The position numbers were made by a program, and so were the translations under genes. This document shows positions 19,840 to 30,421 of a DNA stretch of 39,531 nt, one piece after another. The stretch spans positions 1 through 39,531 of the forward strand of contig JAUCBJ010001716.1 in the NCBI GenBank assembly GCA_032718475.1. Reading direction: 5' to 3'. Every line of letters begins with the position of its first letter. Position 1 is the first letter of the stretch. A model generated the notes under the pieces. It worked only from the letters and a program-made list of their open reading frames with translations, made no database searches and had not been told where the DNA came from. The DNA comes from Nemertoderma westbladi (lineage: Eukaryota > Xenacoelomorpha > Nemertodermatida > Nemertodermatidae).

Positions 19840-20989
19840 TGCTTGTGAGTTTAATATCATTTCTATGCGGTTTGCCTTTAGGGTATCCAGGTGCTAGGTA
19901 GCATAGCAACTGTTGTTAGGTTTTTGGTGACGCTTATATCGAACCATGACAACTCTACCCCGAATACTCGAAGTTCATATTTGATCGAAAGCACCAGTTT
20001 TTGATTCAATTAATTTAATTCCATTGCCTTTGGGTAGCTTTAAGTTAGTCGCTAATCCCCTGTGGAAGTTTTTTTTTCAGTGATTCAAAATATCCCTTTC
20101 AATGAAACATACTACTCGATGGTAAGTTTGCTGTTTAATTAAACACCTAAGTTTCTGTGGTTGGAGGTTCTGTGGCACACTTATTGAGTGATTTATACAA
20201 TAATAAATCCTCGATAATCAATGAATCACTTTATACAACTTGCGAACAGAGAGTCGGTGAGATAACCTGGTTTCAAGAATTGAAGTTTCGGACGAAATTC
20301 CGGAATCGAATTATAATTTTAAAGGTAAGTTTGAACAAGTTTTAGCAAACCCCTCAACTCAATCTGCACAACTGTGTTTCATACCAACAGACGGATTAAT
20401 ACCAGGAACATCGCTAAGTTTGAATTAAATCCGTGCCGTAATCCGTCACAAGTTTAAGTCATTTAATAAGCAAAGGAAATTATCGTCATCGTCTTAAAAT
20501 ATCCGTTGAAACTTATTTAATCGCCAGAAGTAACATCAGACGTTAACTGTTTTTTTTTCAAATTGATCTTATATAACGGCGTAAAATACTTTGGGTTCCA
20601 TAGCAACTAAACTCCCACTGTATTCGTTTCAAGTACTATATTTTTTGTGGCGAAATATTAAACTTCTCTGACAGAGCACACAGTGTGAAAAATAATTTCG
20701 TCCTTTTTGATCAATAACAATATTTATTACCAAATATTAATACGGATTAGTTAATAAATAATGGAGGTATTGTTGCTACAGAACGTACTGATCCCGACAG
20801 ATTTACCAGAAATTTTGTTGGTTGCAGTAGATCTAATTTAATTACCAACTTAATGCCTGACTTTGAGAACGGAGGAGAATTTCCAAAAAGGATTACATTT
20901 TTTTTGTTCAATCAGAAGTTAAACGAATTGTTTAAATAGATAAAGCAATATTATTTAAGTTGACAGCCTAATTTCACGCCGCCTGTTAG
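19840..20989. other. Gene-free stretch
   Basis: No recognisable gene. The short frame at 20157-20345 lacks an ATG start and resembles no family. Confidence 0.4.
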
Positions 20990-21310
20990 TTACTCAGTCG
21001 ACGATCCTGTCGTTTGGATACCAGCTACCCCGGGGAAGGGGTTACTCCTCTCGCCTCTGGCTTGGAGATCCCGTGTTCGATCCGGGGTCAAGTCAGTTGC
21101 AATTTCGTAAATTGTGCACCCCTCCAGCTATATGTAGCTAACCTGGCTTCTGCTAGAGGGGCCAGTTAATAGGTCTCGAGTGTTAAACCTTGGGTGAGAG
21201 AGTGGCATCATCTGGGTCTTACAAATGACAGCCAATGGAGAGTTAACTGTTGGGTTGCCTCTGGTGTCCCACTTTCACCAATAACTTTTCTTTATGCCTT
21301 TTATGAGTTG
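20990..21310 (+). mobile_element. Probable tRNA-derived SINE
   Basis: A pol III B-box match, GTTCGATCC, lies near 21073, within GATCCCGTGTTCGATCCGGG. It is preceded by CTCTCGCCTCTGGCTTGGAG, which resembles the anticodon arm of SINE heads. A GC-balanced tail follows, with TAGAGGGGCCAGTTAAT and GGGTGAGAGAGTGGCATC. I see no clear A box, 3' simple repeat or target duplication, so the ends are approximate. Confidence 0.4.
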
Positions 21311-22255
21311 AGTGCTAGTGGATCTGCGTTATTTATTAAACAATAACTAATTTAGTGTGTGGGCGATAATAAATTAAAAATATTAAAATTACCTCACGGG
21401 TTCCTTTCAACTGGAGTTTCTGCTAGTAACCTAAGCTCTTTCTTCAATAAGTTCTCGTTTTTGTTATTGAATACAATCCTACTAGATGTCCAGTGAGTTG
21501 CAGTTATTTATTTAACACACAAATTTACCAGATCAAATTACCTACTAAACTATTTAATAAATGTCAGTAAATTACGGAAAATAAATGCCAATAAAGACAA
21601 ATATCACTGGATTGAAGATTCTGTATGTTGTACCAACTCAGCGCCGATCCTTACTGAGTTCCGTGATTCGGGACCTTCCATATGCTGAGGACGGAATATT
21701 TCGGTGAGTTTTAATCCTCTAACTAAGGAAGCACCAAGGAAATCCACGTCGCTACAAAAAATTTATATGTTCGAAAAACTTTGTAAGGCAATTGAATGGA
21801 TTGATATTACCGCAGATATTTATTGTATCCAAGTGTTCTATAATATCGCGTGTTATACAGTATGTTGTATTTGTTGTGCATATATGCAATTTTTTATTTG
21901 TCCTTTAATTGATACACAAAATGGATATATAAAATAATAATTATCGATACTATCTTTCTTATCTTTATTTTCCCCTTTTATAAATCTTTATCATATGGTT
22001 AATGTTGGCTGATGTAAATATTGCACTTGAATTTTTGGTGAAAATTTAGTATTAGTAGTACCCTGTAATTCGTAGGCAGATAAGGTTATATTTACCTATA
22101 AAGTAGATCATTAAACATAAACAAGTTCGATTGTCCAGAGTACTTAGTAATGTTTAGATAAAAGTTGTGACAACTTCTACTATTTAAATTGTTAGTTTGT
22201 TGGAGTTATTATAATATATGTTTGTATGAAGTTTATGGTTTAAGAAGATGTCAAT
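21311..22255. other. TOX upstream region
   Basis: No convincing gene. A donor-like site, TTTCG|GTGAGT, at about 21701 and an acceptor-like TTTAAGAAG just before the TOX ATG could bracket a 5'UTR intron; this is inference only. Confidence 0.35.
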
Positions 22256-25054
22256 ATGGAAAGTGAACCCCTAACATCGGATGATGAGCACCTAATAGTT
22301 ATAATCCATGAAATGGCCGGTTTAGAGACACAAAATAACTCAATCATTCCCACGTCCCAATCAGTTGGTTCCCAGGCAACCATTAACCAATCAGTTGACC
22401 GACCAACCCCGTCCATGCAACTCTACTCCGGCACGGGATTGGATATTGGTTCTGTGACGTCAGCGTCCGCCCCATCCCCGGGGGTCATTCAGCACACATC
22501 TACTGCGGCGCGGACCCAGCGACCCCTCCAACCGATGCTACCCAGGTCGTTGCTAACCGGACCCAAAGCGAAACCCAAGCGGACGAGAAGCGTATCGGAT
22601 ACGCCTCTATCGGAGAACGATTTACCGGCTTCCCACGCGACGAGCGCCTTTCCCAACCTGGTTGCCATGCAACCCGGTTACCAACCGTTAACTTTCGTCC
22701 CCTCGTTACCCGCTTGGTTACAAAATCCGCCGCTTGGTGGCGTCGTCCCCGATCCAAAGTCCGGTTCGGTTATCGTCAAGCACGGCGGCTCCCTATTGGC
22801 TACCGCTTGTGATTCAACCAATCCAGCTGTGCAGGGATTGGGGAGCGCTTACACCGCAGGTAACCAATCACTGCCCTGTATAATCGCTCCCAAACGGGCG
22901 TCCATCCACTCCGAAGCGCTGACTCACCAACAGCTGTTGATACAGACAGTTCCGCACCTGAGTGACCCCCCCGTATTGGCTGCAGATGACATGGAACCCG
23001 CCACCGCGGGCGCGGTGAAATCAGCAGGTGTGGTGGGACCAGCTGGTGCGGTGGGACCAGGCGGTACGATGGGGCCAGCTGGTGTGGGGGGACCAGCTGG
23101 TGCGATGGAACCAGGCGGTACGATGGGGCCAGCTGGTGTGGGGGGACCAGCTGGTGCGATGGGACCAGGCGGTACGATGGGACCAGGCGGTACGATGGGA
23201 CCAGGCGGTACGATGGGACCAGCTACTATTATAACAAATAGTAAATCGCATATTCCACCACAAATAGTCAAGATGGAGGTTGAATTGGAACCAGAAACAT
23301 CAACCCCAATTAGTTCCATCGCTTATAACCACGTGAGGACTAATCCAGCTAGGGGCCGGTTATCAGACGCGACAGTGATGTCAGGTGGCCTAATACAGCA
23401 GGAAGTATTACCTAACCTGGGACAGGAGGCCCTGGCCGATAGACTGATGGGGATGGGGAGTCAATTGGGGGCTGTTGATGTAGGGTCTAGTGACAAAGTG
23501 GTAAATAGATCAACTGTTTCCCAACCATCAGCGGTGGATGTGACGCCCACCTCCAAATATGTGACTACATTCATACAACCAGTGGCACCCTACCCCCAAC
23601 CAGTGGCGCCCTACTCCCAACTGGTGGTTCCCACCCCACTCCCTCAGGCTCCCGCCCCACTCGGTGACTTCCATTCACCCGGTCACTCAACTGCCAGTAA
23701 ACCCTCCAGAGACCCCGTATCCACCTCCCACCCCGAACCAGTTCTGTACTCCCCTCCGGGTCTCAACGGATTGCAAACTGAAGTAGAAGTAGCTGGTAGG
23801 GAGGGGGTGTCCCCTGGGGAGTCAGTACCCACAGAATCGGCTAAACCAGCTGCTAAATCGAGACGAAAGAACCTCCAAGGGTCCGTCAACTGGGACGACC
23901 AGCAAGGAAACTTTCAGTTTCAGTCAAAGAAGTTTACTGAGGCCATTCCACCGCTGGCTCCCCTTAGCGACCATTCTGTGTACACGTATAATCCGTTGTC
24001 CCCACGGAAACAACGTCAGGCGGCGCGACGCATATCAAAAGCGTCATCAGAGCGTAACGATAGCAACGACCAATCGCAATCCGTCGTTACTCCAACCGAT
24101 ACTCAGTTTATCCAACCAATGGAAATGCAGCCCATTAGCAGCATCGTGCAGTCCCAGTTGGGTGTCACAGAACCATTGGCTGAGGTCGACCTAACTCAAT
24201 CGACCAATCAGCTGCCATACAGCGGGGACCTCTCGGCTGTGGTTGTCTCCGAGGATGAACCCCGCAGTAGCGACGCGAGTAAACGAATCCGCGTTGAGGT
24301 CGACTCACTACCTCCGACTATCAGTAAACCCCTGTCCCCCTACGCGTTGTTCTTCAAAGACATGCAGCCGACTATTAAGGACCAATCACCGAACGCCACG
24401 TTCGGAGACGTCTCTAAGCTGGTCGCAAACCTCTGGGAGAATCTTAGCGCGGCCCGGAAGCAGGAATATAAACGACGAACGGATATCGCCAAGGCGGAAT
24501 ATCTGCAGATGTTGGCAGAAACCGGTGTTTCTAACAGTAGTGGAGCGCAGAGCTCGAGTTATACCGGAAGTGACGCCACTCAGAGTCACCAGTATGACGT
24601 CATTAGTGACTTTAGCACTGTCTACCAATCGGACGGGTCGCAAGGGAATAAATTACAGACACCGGAAGTTCCGACTACTCCCGGTAAATCCATACTGAAA
24701 CCGTCGTCCAATAGAAACTCCGTTACTATAGCGACTAGACCTCCGCCGCCGCCTCCCAAGACAGTCCGTAAACCGGTGATTGGGTTGTCCGGTCGGCCGG
24801 TGTTGGCGTCTGGGAGGGGCGCACCGCCGGTGCTGCCGGATAAACGAGCGGTGACCCCGCCACCGGTGCCGGTTATGTGTATCTGCGTTGGTTGCGAGAA
24901 GGAGGCGGTGGAGGACTCGTATTGGGACAACGAGTACTGCAGTCCCCAGTGCGTAGTGGACCACTGCAGGTGGACCTTCCAACGGTGGGTCACTGAGACG
25001 GCTGGCCAACCCGCCGCTCCGCTTGTGTCTAATAACGCCACAACTTCCGCTTGA
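22256..25054 (+). CDS. TOX-family HMG-box protein (TOX4-like)
   Basis: TOX proteins bind DNA through one HMG box; TOX4 is part of the PTW/PP1 phosphatase complex on chromatin. The HMG box lies at about residues 686-752 and begins [15 protein letters not shown], with [12 protein letters not shown] and LWENLS following, the TOX-type signature. A C-terminal block at about 874-912 has CVGCE, WDNEYCS, CVVDHC and FQRWV, closely like TOX4, and probably forms a small zinc-binding unit. The 932 residues exceed human TOX4 (about 620). The long Pro/Ser/Gln-rich N-terminus includes a collagen-like Gly-Pro repeat. A basic KSRRKN patch lies near 540. The gene is one open frame with no intron. I see TOX family with near certainty, TOX4 orthology with less. 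Confidence 0.95.
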   Translation: MESEPLTSDDEHLIVIIHEMAGLETQNNSIIPTSQSVGSQATINQSVDRPTPSMQLYSGTGLDIGSVTSASAPSPGVIQHTSTAARTQRPLQPMLPRSLLTGPKAKPKRTRSVSDTPLSENDLPASHATSAFPNLVAMQPGYQPLTFVPSLPAWLQNPPLGGVVPDPKSGSVIVKHGGSLLATACDSTNPAVQGLGSAYTAGNQSLPCIIAPKRASIHSEALTHQQLLIQTVPHLSDPPVLAADDMEPATAGAVKSAGVVGPAGAVGPGGTMGPAGVGGPAGAMEPGGTMGPAGVGGPAGAMGPGGTMGPGGTMGPGGTMGPATIITNSKSHIPPQIVKMEVELEPETSTPISSIAYNHVRTNPARGRLSDATVMSGGLIQQEVLPNLGQEALADRLMGMGSQLGAVDVGSSDKVVNRSTVSQPSAVDVTPTSKYVTTFIQPVAPYPQPVAPYSQLVVPTPLPQAPAPLGDFHSPGHSTASKPSRDPVSTSHPEPVLYSPPGLNGLQTEVEVAGREGVSPGESVPTESAKPAAKSRRKNLQGSVNWDDQQGNFQFQSKKFTEAIPPLAPLSDHSVYTYNPLSPRKQRQAARRISKASSERNDSNDQSQSVVTPTDTQFIQPMEMQPISSIVQSQLGVTEPLAEVDLTQSTNQLPYSGDLSAVVVSEDEPRSSDASKRIRVEVDSLPPTISKPLSPYALFFKDMQPTIKDQSPNATFGDVSKLVANLWENLSAARKQEYKRRTDIAKAEYLQMLAETGVSNSSGAQSSSYTGSDATQSHQYDVISDFSTVYQSDGSQGNKLQTPEVPTTPGKSILKPSSNRNSVTIATRPPPPPPKTVRKPVIGLSGRPVLASGRGAPPVLPDKRAVTPPPVPVMCICVGCEKEAVEDSYWDNEYCSPQCVVDHCRWTFQRWVTETAGQPAAPLVSNNATTSA
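23028..23225 (+). repeat. In-frame 15-18-bp minisatellite in the TOX-like gene
   Basis: Units built on GGACCAGGCGGTACGATG and GGACCAGCTGGTGTGGGG encode [12 protein letters not shown] and GPAGAM at residues of about 258-323. All units are multiples of 3, so copy-number change would alter protein length without breaking the frame. The last three GPGGTM units are almost identical. Confidence 0.9.
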
Positions 25055-25057
25055 ACC

Positions 25058-25063
25058 AATAAA
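25058..25063 (+). promoter_or_regulatory. Putative TOX poly(A) signal 4 nt after the stop
   Basis: AATAAA follows the TGA stop (25052-25054) almost at once. As with EEFSEC this would give a very short 3'UTR, if used. Confidence 0.4.
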
Positions 25064-25953
25064 ACCCTCCATAAGTTGATAAGTAATCGTTCTATATAAT
25101 AACTCATCAGTCCGTCAGGGTTTGTATTGTATAATGTTTGTAGGATTACAACACAACGGTGTTGTAAAGAACTTTTGCGCCCCGATATTTAGGTAATTAT
25201 TAATGATATTCCACAATTGAAATATTTACTGCACTTTACTTACTTTCGACGAAGATGTAATGTTTTTTACGTACTGCTGTTCCGATTCCGAGTGGTTCGT
25301 TAGACGAATTAATGAACGTAGTGAGTGATTGAAAATAAAGCCACACCACAAGGATCAGAACAGGGTGGTACACATTACTTAGCAATAATCCAATAAGTAC
25401 ATATAGTTTTATTCCAAAATTTATTGTAACCTGAAAAACCTTTCCCTGAAAAACTGCTTACAGGTATCAAATTGTTGTTGTTAATAAAAAGTGTACCATT
25501 TTTGGAGGAATTTCTAATAAGAGGAATAAAGTACATTTATTGTATTTGCTTCATCCTTTTTCCGTTTCTATTAAATTTAATTATAAACTACATTAAAACC
25601 ATCGGGATCGAAGTAGGTGAAAATGTTTCAATGTGGAATAAAACATTGTCGCACGGGGAAGTAAAAAAAGTAGCGATATACGGAACTATTTCCAACCCTA
25701 ACCGCCAGTTTTTATTATATACTGTAGTTACTATACTGTAGTAGCATTTTTAGTGAAATCTTAATTCCGCCTCCGGCCGTTAGGGGGAAGCTATAACTTT
25801 TCTTCAAATTTTCCTATATAGGCTACAGTATTTGGCCTTCCATACAGTGGTTGGCCATGACGAAATAGCAATATTATCATTTAACACTAAATGACAGCCA
25901 TTTAAAAAATGGTTCATGGGGGGTATACCCCCCTTGACGTAGCCTTGGACTCC
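25064..25953. other. Gene-free stretch
   Basis: A frame at 25472-25741 encodes a hydrophobic run rich in Ile and Leu but does not start with ATG and matches nothing I know. No repeats are obvious. Confidence 0.4.
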
Positions 25954-25957
25954 TTAA

Positions 25958-26232
25958 GCCCCGTTCACATCCAACGGTGCATGAGCGGTGAAGTAGTCTG
26001 GCGGTATTGAAGCGGTAAGCCAGCGGTACACTACCCGGAGCCCGTTCACACCCAACGGTACCGTTGCGGTAACTGATTGTCTATCTGTCGACTGTAAATT
26101 CAACAAGAAATTACATTAATTGTTTTAACATTGTTTAAATGGGCTGCGGTAAACCGCGCGGTTTACCGCACAACTGCCTGTTGGGTCGTTCACAGCCGCG
26201 CGGTGTACCGTTCCGTTGGATGTGAACGGGCC
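25958..26232. mobile_element. TTAA-flanked MITE, 275 bp
   Basis: The ends are GCCCCGTTCACATCCAACGG and, reversed, GGCCCGTTCACATCCAACGG. The flanks are TTAA on both sides (25954-25957 and 26233-26236). A TTAA duplication points to piggyBac- or Kolobok-type transposases. The GTTCACA terminus also recalls PIF/Harbinger MITEs, so the superfamily is open. A second copy of the end sequence, CCCGTTCACACCCAACGG, lies inside near 26040. A perfect 26-bp palindrome centred on CGCGCG spans 26145-26170. Confidence 0.85.
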
Positions 26233-26236
26233 TTAA

Positions 26237-26963
26237 CCAATATAGATAATGTAGTAGAATCAATTTAAATTGAATTTATTTAATTAAATTGAATTTAAAT
26301 ATAACTTGAATAACAATTACAAATAATTACTATTTCAAAAATTCTTATTATGGTATTACTTGGTCCGAATAAATTAATTGTTATTTCCCTGCGCGAAGGT
26401 TATTGTTATATTTACTGTTATTGAGTGGGACGGCGCGATTACTTTAGGTTTATGTTTTAGTTTAGAGAATTCAGTCTATTGTTTACTGTAGTAGTAAACA
26501 ATATCTGTAAAAACCCCCGTTCCAAAAACTATTATTATATAAAAATGTATTACACGGCGAATAAACATTATTTACCACCTTGTGTTGCTTCCGGTGTTGG
26601 AATTATGTCATTATTATTTAATTTACACTTTTTTAAATAGGAACCTAGAGTTAAAAATAATCTATTTCGTCACCGTATTGTCTAATTTAGGCCTATATTT
26701 GTACCCAATTTTATTTTAAAACACAAATTTTACAAAGGGAATCACAAACGCGAACCCGTTTATTATTAGATTAGAATCAAAATCCGATAAATTTAATTAA
26801 AAAGATGTTGAGTTTTGGAATAATCCAACGATTTATTCAATATAATATCTCAATGCTAATTTGTTTCGCTTGAGATAAAATTATTGCCTTTCCCTTATTT
26901 TTAAAAAGGTGTAAAATTGAATTGAATGTGGAATCATAGGGATTATTATTATGCTGCAGTAGA
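26237..26963. other. Gene-free AT-rich stretch
   Basis: No coding frame or RNA gene. One TAGGCCTA word lies at 26688. Confidence 0.45.
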
Positions 26964-26973
26964 CACTATATTT

Positions 26974-27376
26974 TAGTGTTGCAACGGGATCGGGATCCAC
27001 AATTTTCGGGATCGGGATTGCAACCGTCGGTATCGGGATTTATCTGCCCTGCCCTCTTTGTAGGATTACAAATAACTTTTGAGAAATCTCATGTACTAAA
27101 AAATGGTTTAAATGGTTCACAGACGTAGTAGTTTATTTCCCATATAAATTCAGATTCAGAAATCAGTTATAAATCATCCAATGGAAATCCATTAAAGATT
27201 TTTAATTTTACTGTAAAATTTTTGCACGTATGTATTATGTAGTTTACCGAAGGTAGGATATACTGTATCACTGTACGTGTAGAGCCTACAGTAGTTGTAA
27301 AATCAAATCCCGAAAAATCCCGATAATTTTCCATCGGGATCCCGATTTTCGGGATCGGGATCCCGTTGCGACACTA
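26974..27376. mobile_element. hAT-like MITE, 403 bp
   Basis: The ends are TAGTGTTGCAACGGGATC and, reversed, TAGTGTCGCAACGGGATC. The direct repeat CACTATATTT flanks both sides (26964-26973 and 27377-27386). At 10 bp it is 2 longer than the usual 8-bp hAT duplication, perhaps by chance identity. Both subterminal parts hold several CGGGATCGGGAT/ATCCCGATCCCG units. No transposase is encoded. Confidence 0.85.
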
Positions 27377-27386
27377 CACTATATTT

Positions 27387-28451
27387 GCCCAATTATGTTG
27401 TTAGTGAACTTTTGACAATATGTTTTCACTTTAAAATAACAAATCGATAATAAGACATTAAAACTCTATTGTCTGATTGTACACGATTAAATGCTTAGTT
27501 TTGAATTATTATTATGGTGGGCTTGAGCTATGGGGAAGGAAAAGAGGGGTGGGGGGGGGGGGGGGGGGGTGTTGTAGGGTGATGGGAGATCTTACAGAAC
27601 TATTAAGGCATTTACAAAACAACTTTTGATGAGAAGCCGTAAAATGACAAAACTTAGTTGTTCAAAAAATTAAGACTTGTAAAAATACGTGACACATACA
27701 ATGTACCCTAAGCCTCTATATACAGTATGCAGTATACATCTGACCGTTGATTATTAATCTGTTGATTTAATGTTGAATTAAATTGTGTTTTCTACAATAT
27801 TCCTGAACCCTAATTTTATTGTTCTGGTTCCTTAACCAGCCTCTGCTCTGTAAGCTGTACCCTACATCCTTACTAACCTGCCTACACTACAAATAGGGAT
27901 AGCATTTACCCCTGTTAGTTGGTGTTGTGGGAAGGTAACGTTGCAAGGATTCCAAATCTGTATCAATACTGAATTTTGTTAGAAAATTGCTAAGACTTTA
28001 TTGACAGTAACGATGTTTTGACAAGCTGTCTCTATTTTTATTTTTATTGTTTATATTCATTCTGTCATTGATAGACTTTGCTTTGCATTTCTTTCACTTT
28101 TGAGTTTAACTATTCGGCTTACTACTAAAATGTTGTCTCTGTCCGAATGTGCATAAAATACAGTGTTGTTCTTGTGACCCTGTTGCTTTACTGTACTGTG
28201 CTACTCTGTAACTACAGAACTACAGCACTAGCACTACTAACCAGCTAACTGTACTACTGCATACTGTACTACAGCTGTACAGTACACAGTACTATCGGTT
28301 CACGGTTTACACTTTACAGTACTACCGGTACATACTGACAGTACGGTAGTTTACAAATTTAGGCGGTTAGGCCTACGTTCAGACGTTCTTTTTATTTCGT
28401 ATTTTGAATTTCACTAGTCAGAAACTGCAAAATTAACATTACAATTTGCCA
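27387..28451. other. Gene-free stretch
   Basis: No gene recognised. It contains a poly-G run and, near 28190-28330, many short CTACTGTAC/GTACAG words. Confidence 0.4.
27552..27569. repeat. Poly-G tract
   Basis: Eighteen consecutive G preceded by AGAGGGGT. It could form a G-quadruplex, and its length is likely unreliable. Confidence 0.85.
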
Positions 28452-28979
28452 ATGCTCACTGGCAATGCAGGCCGACCCAAGTTCCACACTACTACGTCTC
28501 AACGACGCCCTCCCGCTATCGGCGGCCTAGTGGACATAACCGCGAGCCAGCGACTTGCACCCGCCGGACCCGTCACTATCTACCAAGGCGACCCGCCCTC
28601 CCCCGCCAATCTATCCCCCGCTAAACCCGGACAGCCGACCCTGGACGGGGGAGTGATGGCGACGGGATCCCGGGGCTTCATACCCGGGTCCCATGAGTCC
28701 CCCAAGTCCGATGAGTTCACCGCGAAGCACCGACAGCGCTCGAACCGAGGTCACACCGCTCCCACCAACCCACCAATCAGCAAACAGCATTCGGAGTGCG
28801 TCAACTGTCTGTATGAGATGTGGCAGACAGCGTTGACAGCACATGCAGACCCTCCGGATATGTACCTAGACAAGTCGCCGTCACCCGGACCTCCACACCT
28901 GCGTAACTTTAAATCATTCGATTTGGAGGAGTGGTGGGGCCAGCAGCAGCTTCCTCCCAGTCTGAGAGAGGAAAGTTGA
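28452..28979 (+). CDS. Orphan 175-aa protein, function unknown
   Basis: The first ATG is at 28452, and the frame ends at TGA (28977-28979). GC-rich coding-like sequence stands out from AT-rich surroundings, as for the four known genes. The protein is rich in Pro, Ser and Gly and looks disordered. It has a more conserved-looking C-terminal part: CVNCLYEMWQ at about residue 116, then DPPDMYLDKSPSPGPPHL and NFKSFDLEEWWGQ near the end, which reads like a short binding motif. The CxxC pair may bind metal. I do not recognise the family. No signal peptide or membrane segment is visible. Confidence 0.7.
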   Translation: MLTGNAGRPKFHTTTSQRRPPAIGGLVDITASQRLAPAGPVTIYQGDPPSPANLSPAKPGQPTLDGGVMATGSRGFIPGSHESPKSDEFTAKHRQRSNRGHTAPTNPPISKQHSECVNCLYEMWQTALTAHADPPDMYLDKSPSPGPPHLRNFKSFDLEEWWGQQQLPPSLREES

Positions 28980-29907
28980 ACACAAACAACTCCAACACAG
29001 TCAAAATCCACCGTTGTCATCCTTATTTAATTTAGTCTGACCGATATACATCCTCACTTACACACAATATACCGAGAGTGCTGTATGTTCTCCTTCACTA
29101 GTTATAGTTCATATCTGTTGCGTTTTAATAGGTTTAACATTGTCAACAACATGGTCCATGATGGTAGTTGCATTAAAAATGTATCCCCATTCCCATTATA
29201 AATTAATTTTGTTAAATTACCGGCATATCAACTTAATTAGCGTTATAGTTAAACACTCGCAACGCCGTATAGTATCACTGCAGGTAAGCAATATACTTTT
29301 TGTACGCATATTGAGTATTTACATTTGTCATAGAATGGGCGACAGACAGCCACTTTATGCTAAATGTAAGATTGTTTACCATGCAGTTGTTTTACTAACT
29401 GCAATTAAAATAATGCATAAATGGATACGAAAATTTTACTGGAAAATTTGCGTGACATACTTTATGAACGCCCCCCTATTCCATCATATTTGAATATTAG
29501 AGTGATGAATTTAGCTTTCGATACCCCGATACAATAGTAGTCATAATGTTTCAAAATTACGTACGACGTACTTTATTGTATGAAAAAGGCGCTATTTAGC
29601 GATCATGATCCTTTTATATTTTATATTTTTTAAATTTTATATTTATGTATACCCTCCCTTGGTCGGTACATAATATAAAGATAAACTAGGATTGTAAAAA
29701 TTGCGATATGTCACACAATAATGTTTTTAAACATTATTTAAACAACTTAGTTAGTTTTCAAGAGATCTAAAAGAGCGACCAAATTAGTTTTGCAAGTAAC
29801 AGAGATCGTGTTACAACCGTAACACTGTAATATCATTAATCACGACGGTCCTTACTTGTTGAAAAGTCTTAAAATTTTCTTTAACTTTTTCACCGTTATT
29901 CTTTTGA
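28980..29907. other. Gene-free stretch
   Basis: A frame at 29140-29493 lacks an ATG start and resembles nothing known. It contains a donor-like CTGCAG|GTAAGC near 29283, which may be chance. Confidence 0.35.
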
Positions 29908-29915
29908 ATAATGAA

Positions 29916-30413
29916 TAGGGATGTGAGTTTTCCGGAAATATGTTTTTTCAATGAAATTTCCGAAAATCTCCGGAAAAGTATACTTCACCAGTAGTTTCTC
30001 TACCACAAGAGCAAAGACAACGAACAACCTCAACACAACTAAGCAGGAATCACTTGTTTCTAGTATTTACTACTTGTGTTTTACTATTGTTTTAGAATGG
30101 TTTTAATCTGGCAATATAGCAGGAGGTATTAAATTGTGAAAGAGTTAAATTTGAAAATATTTAATTTCCGAAATTTATTCAATATAAAACATCTAGGTAA
30201 TAATGAAATTGACAAAACACAAAGTCACAATCACAATTTCTGTTTAAATCGTATTATTACTGTTTTATGCAATTATTATTAGGCTATGATTATTTCTGTA
30301 AATATTTACTATTACAAGTAAAATTTAACTTTATTTATAATAATTTAATAAAATATGAAATTTCCGGGAAAATGTCTAGGGAAGTTCCTTACATTTCCTG
30401 ACTCACACCCCTA
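29916..30413. mobile_element. hAT-like MITE, 498 bp
   Basis: The ends are TAGGGATGTGAG and, reversed, TAGGGGTGTGAG. The flanks are the exact 8-bp direct repeat ATAATGAA (29908-29915 and 30414-30421). Terminus and duplication length both fit hAT. Subterminal TTTCCGGAAA-type motifs occur at both ends. The interior is AT-rich and non-coding. Confidence 0.9.
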
Positions 30414-30421
30414 ATAATGAA

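Noticed and set aside
22924-23319. Pro-rich minus-strand frames opposite the TOX repeat
   Set aside because: They mirror the in-frame Gly-Pro minisatellite; periodic sequence keeps all frames open.
29140-29493. 117-codon plus-strand frame
   Set aside because: No ATG start at the listed position and no protein-like pattern; AT-rich noise is likelier.
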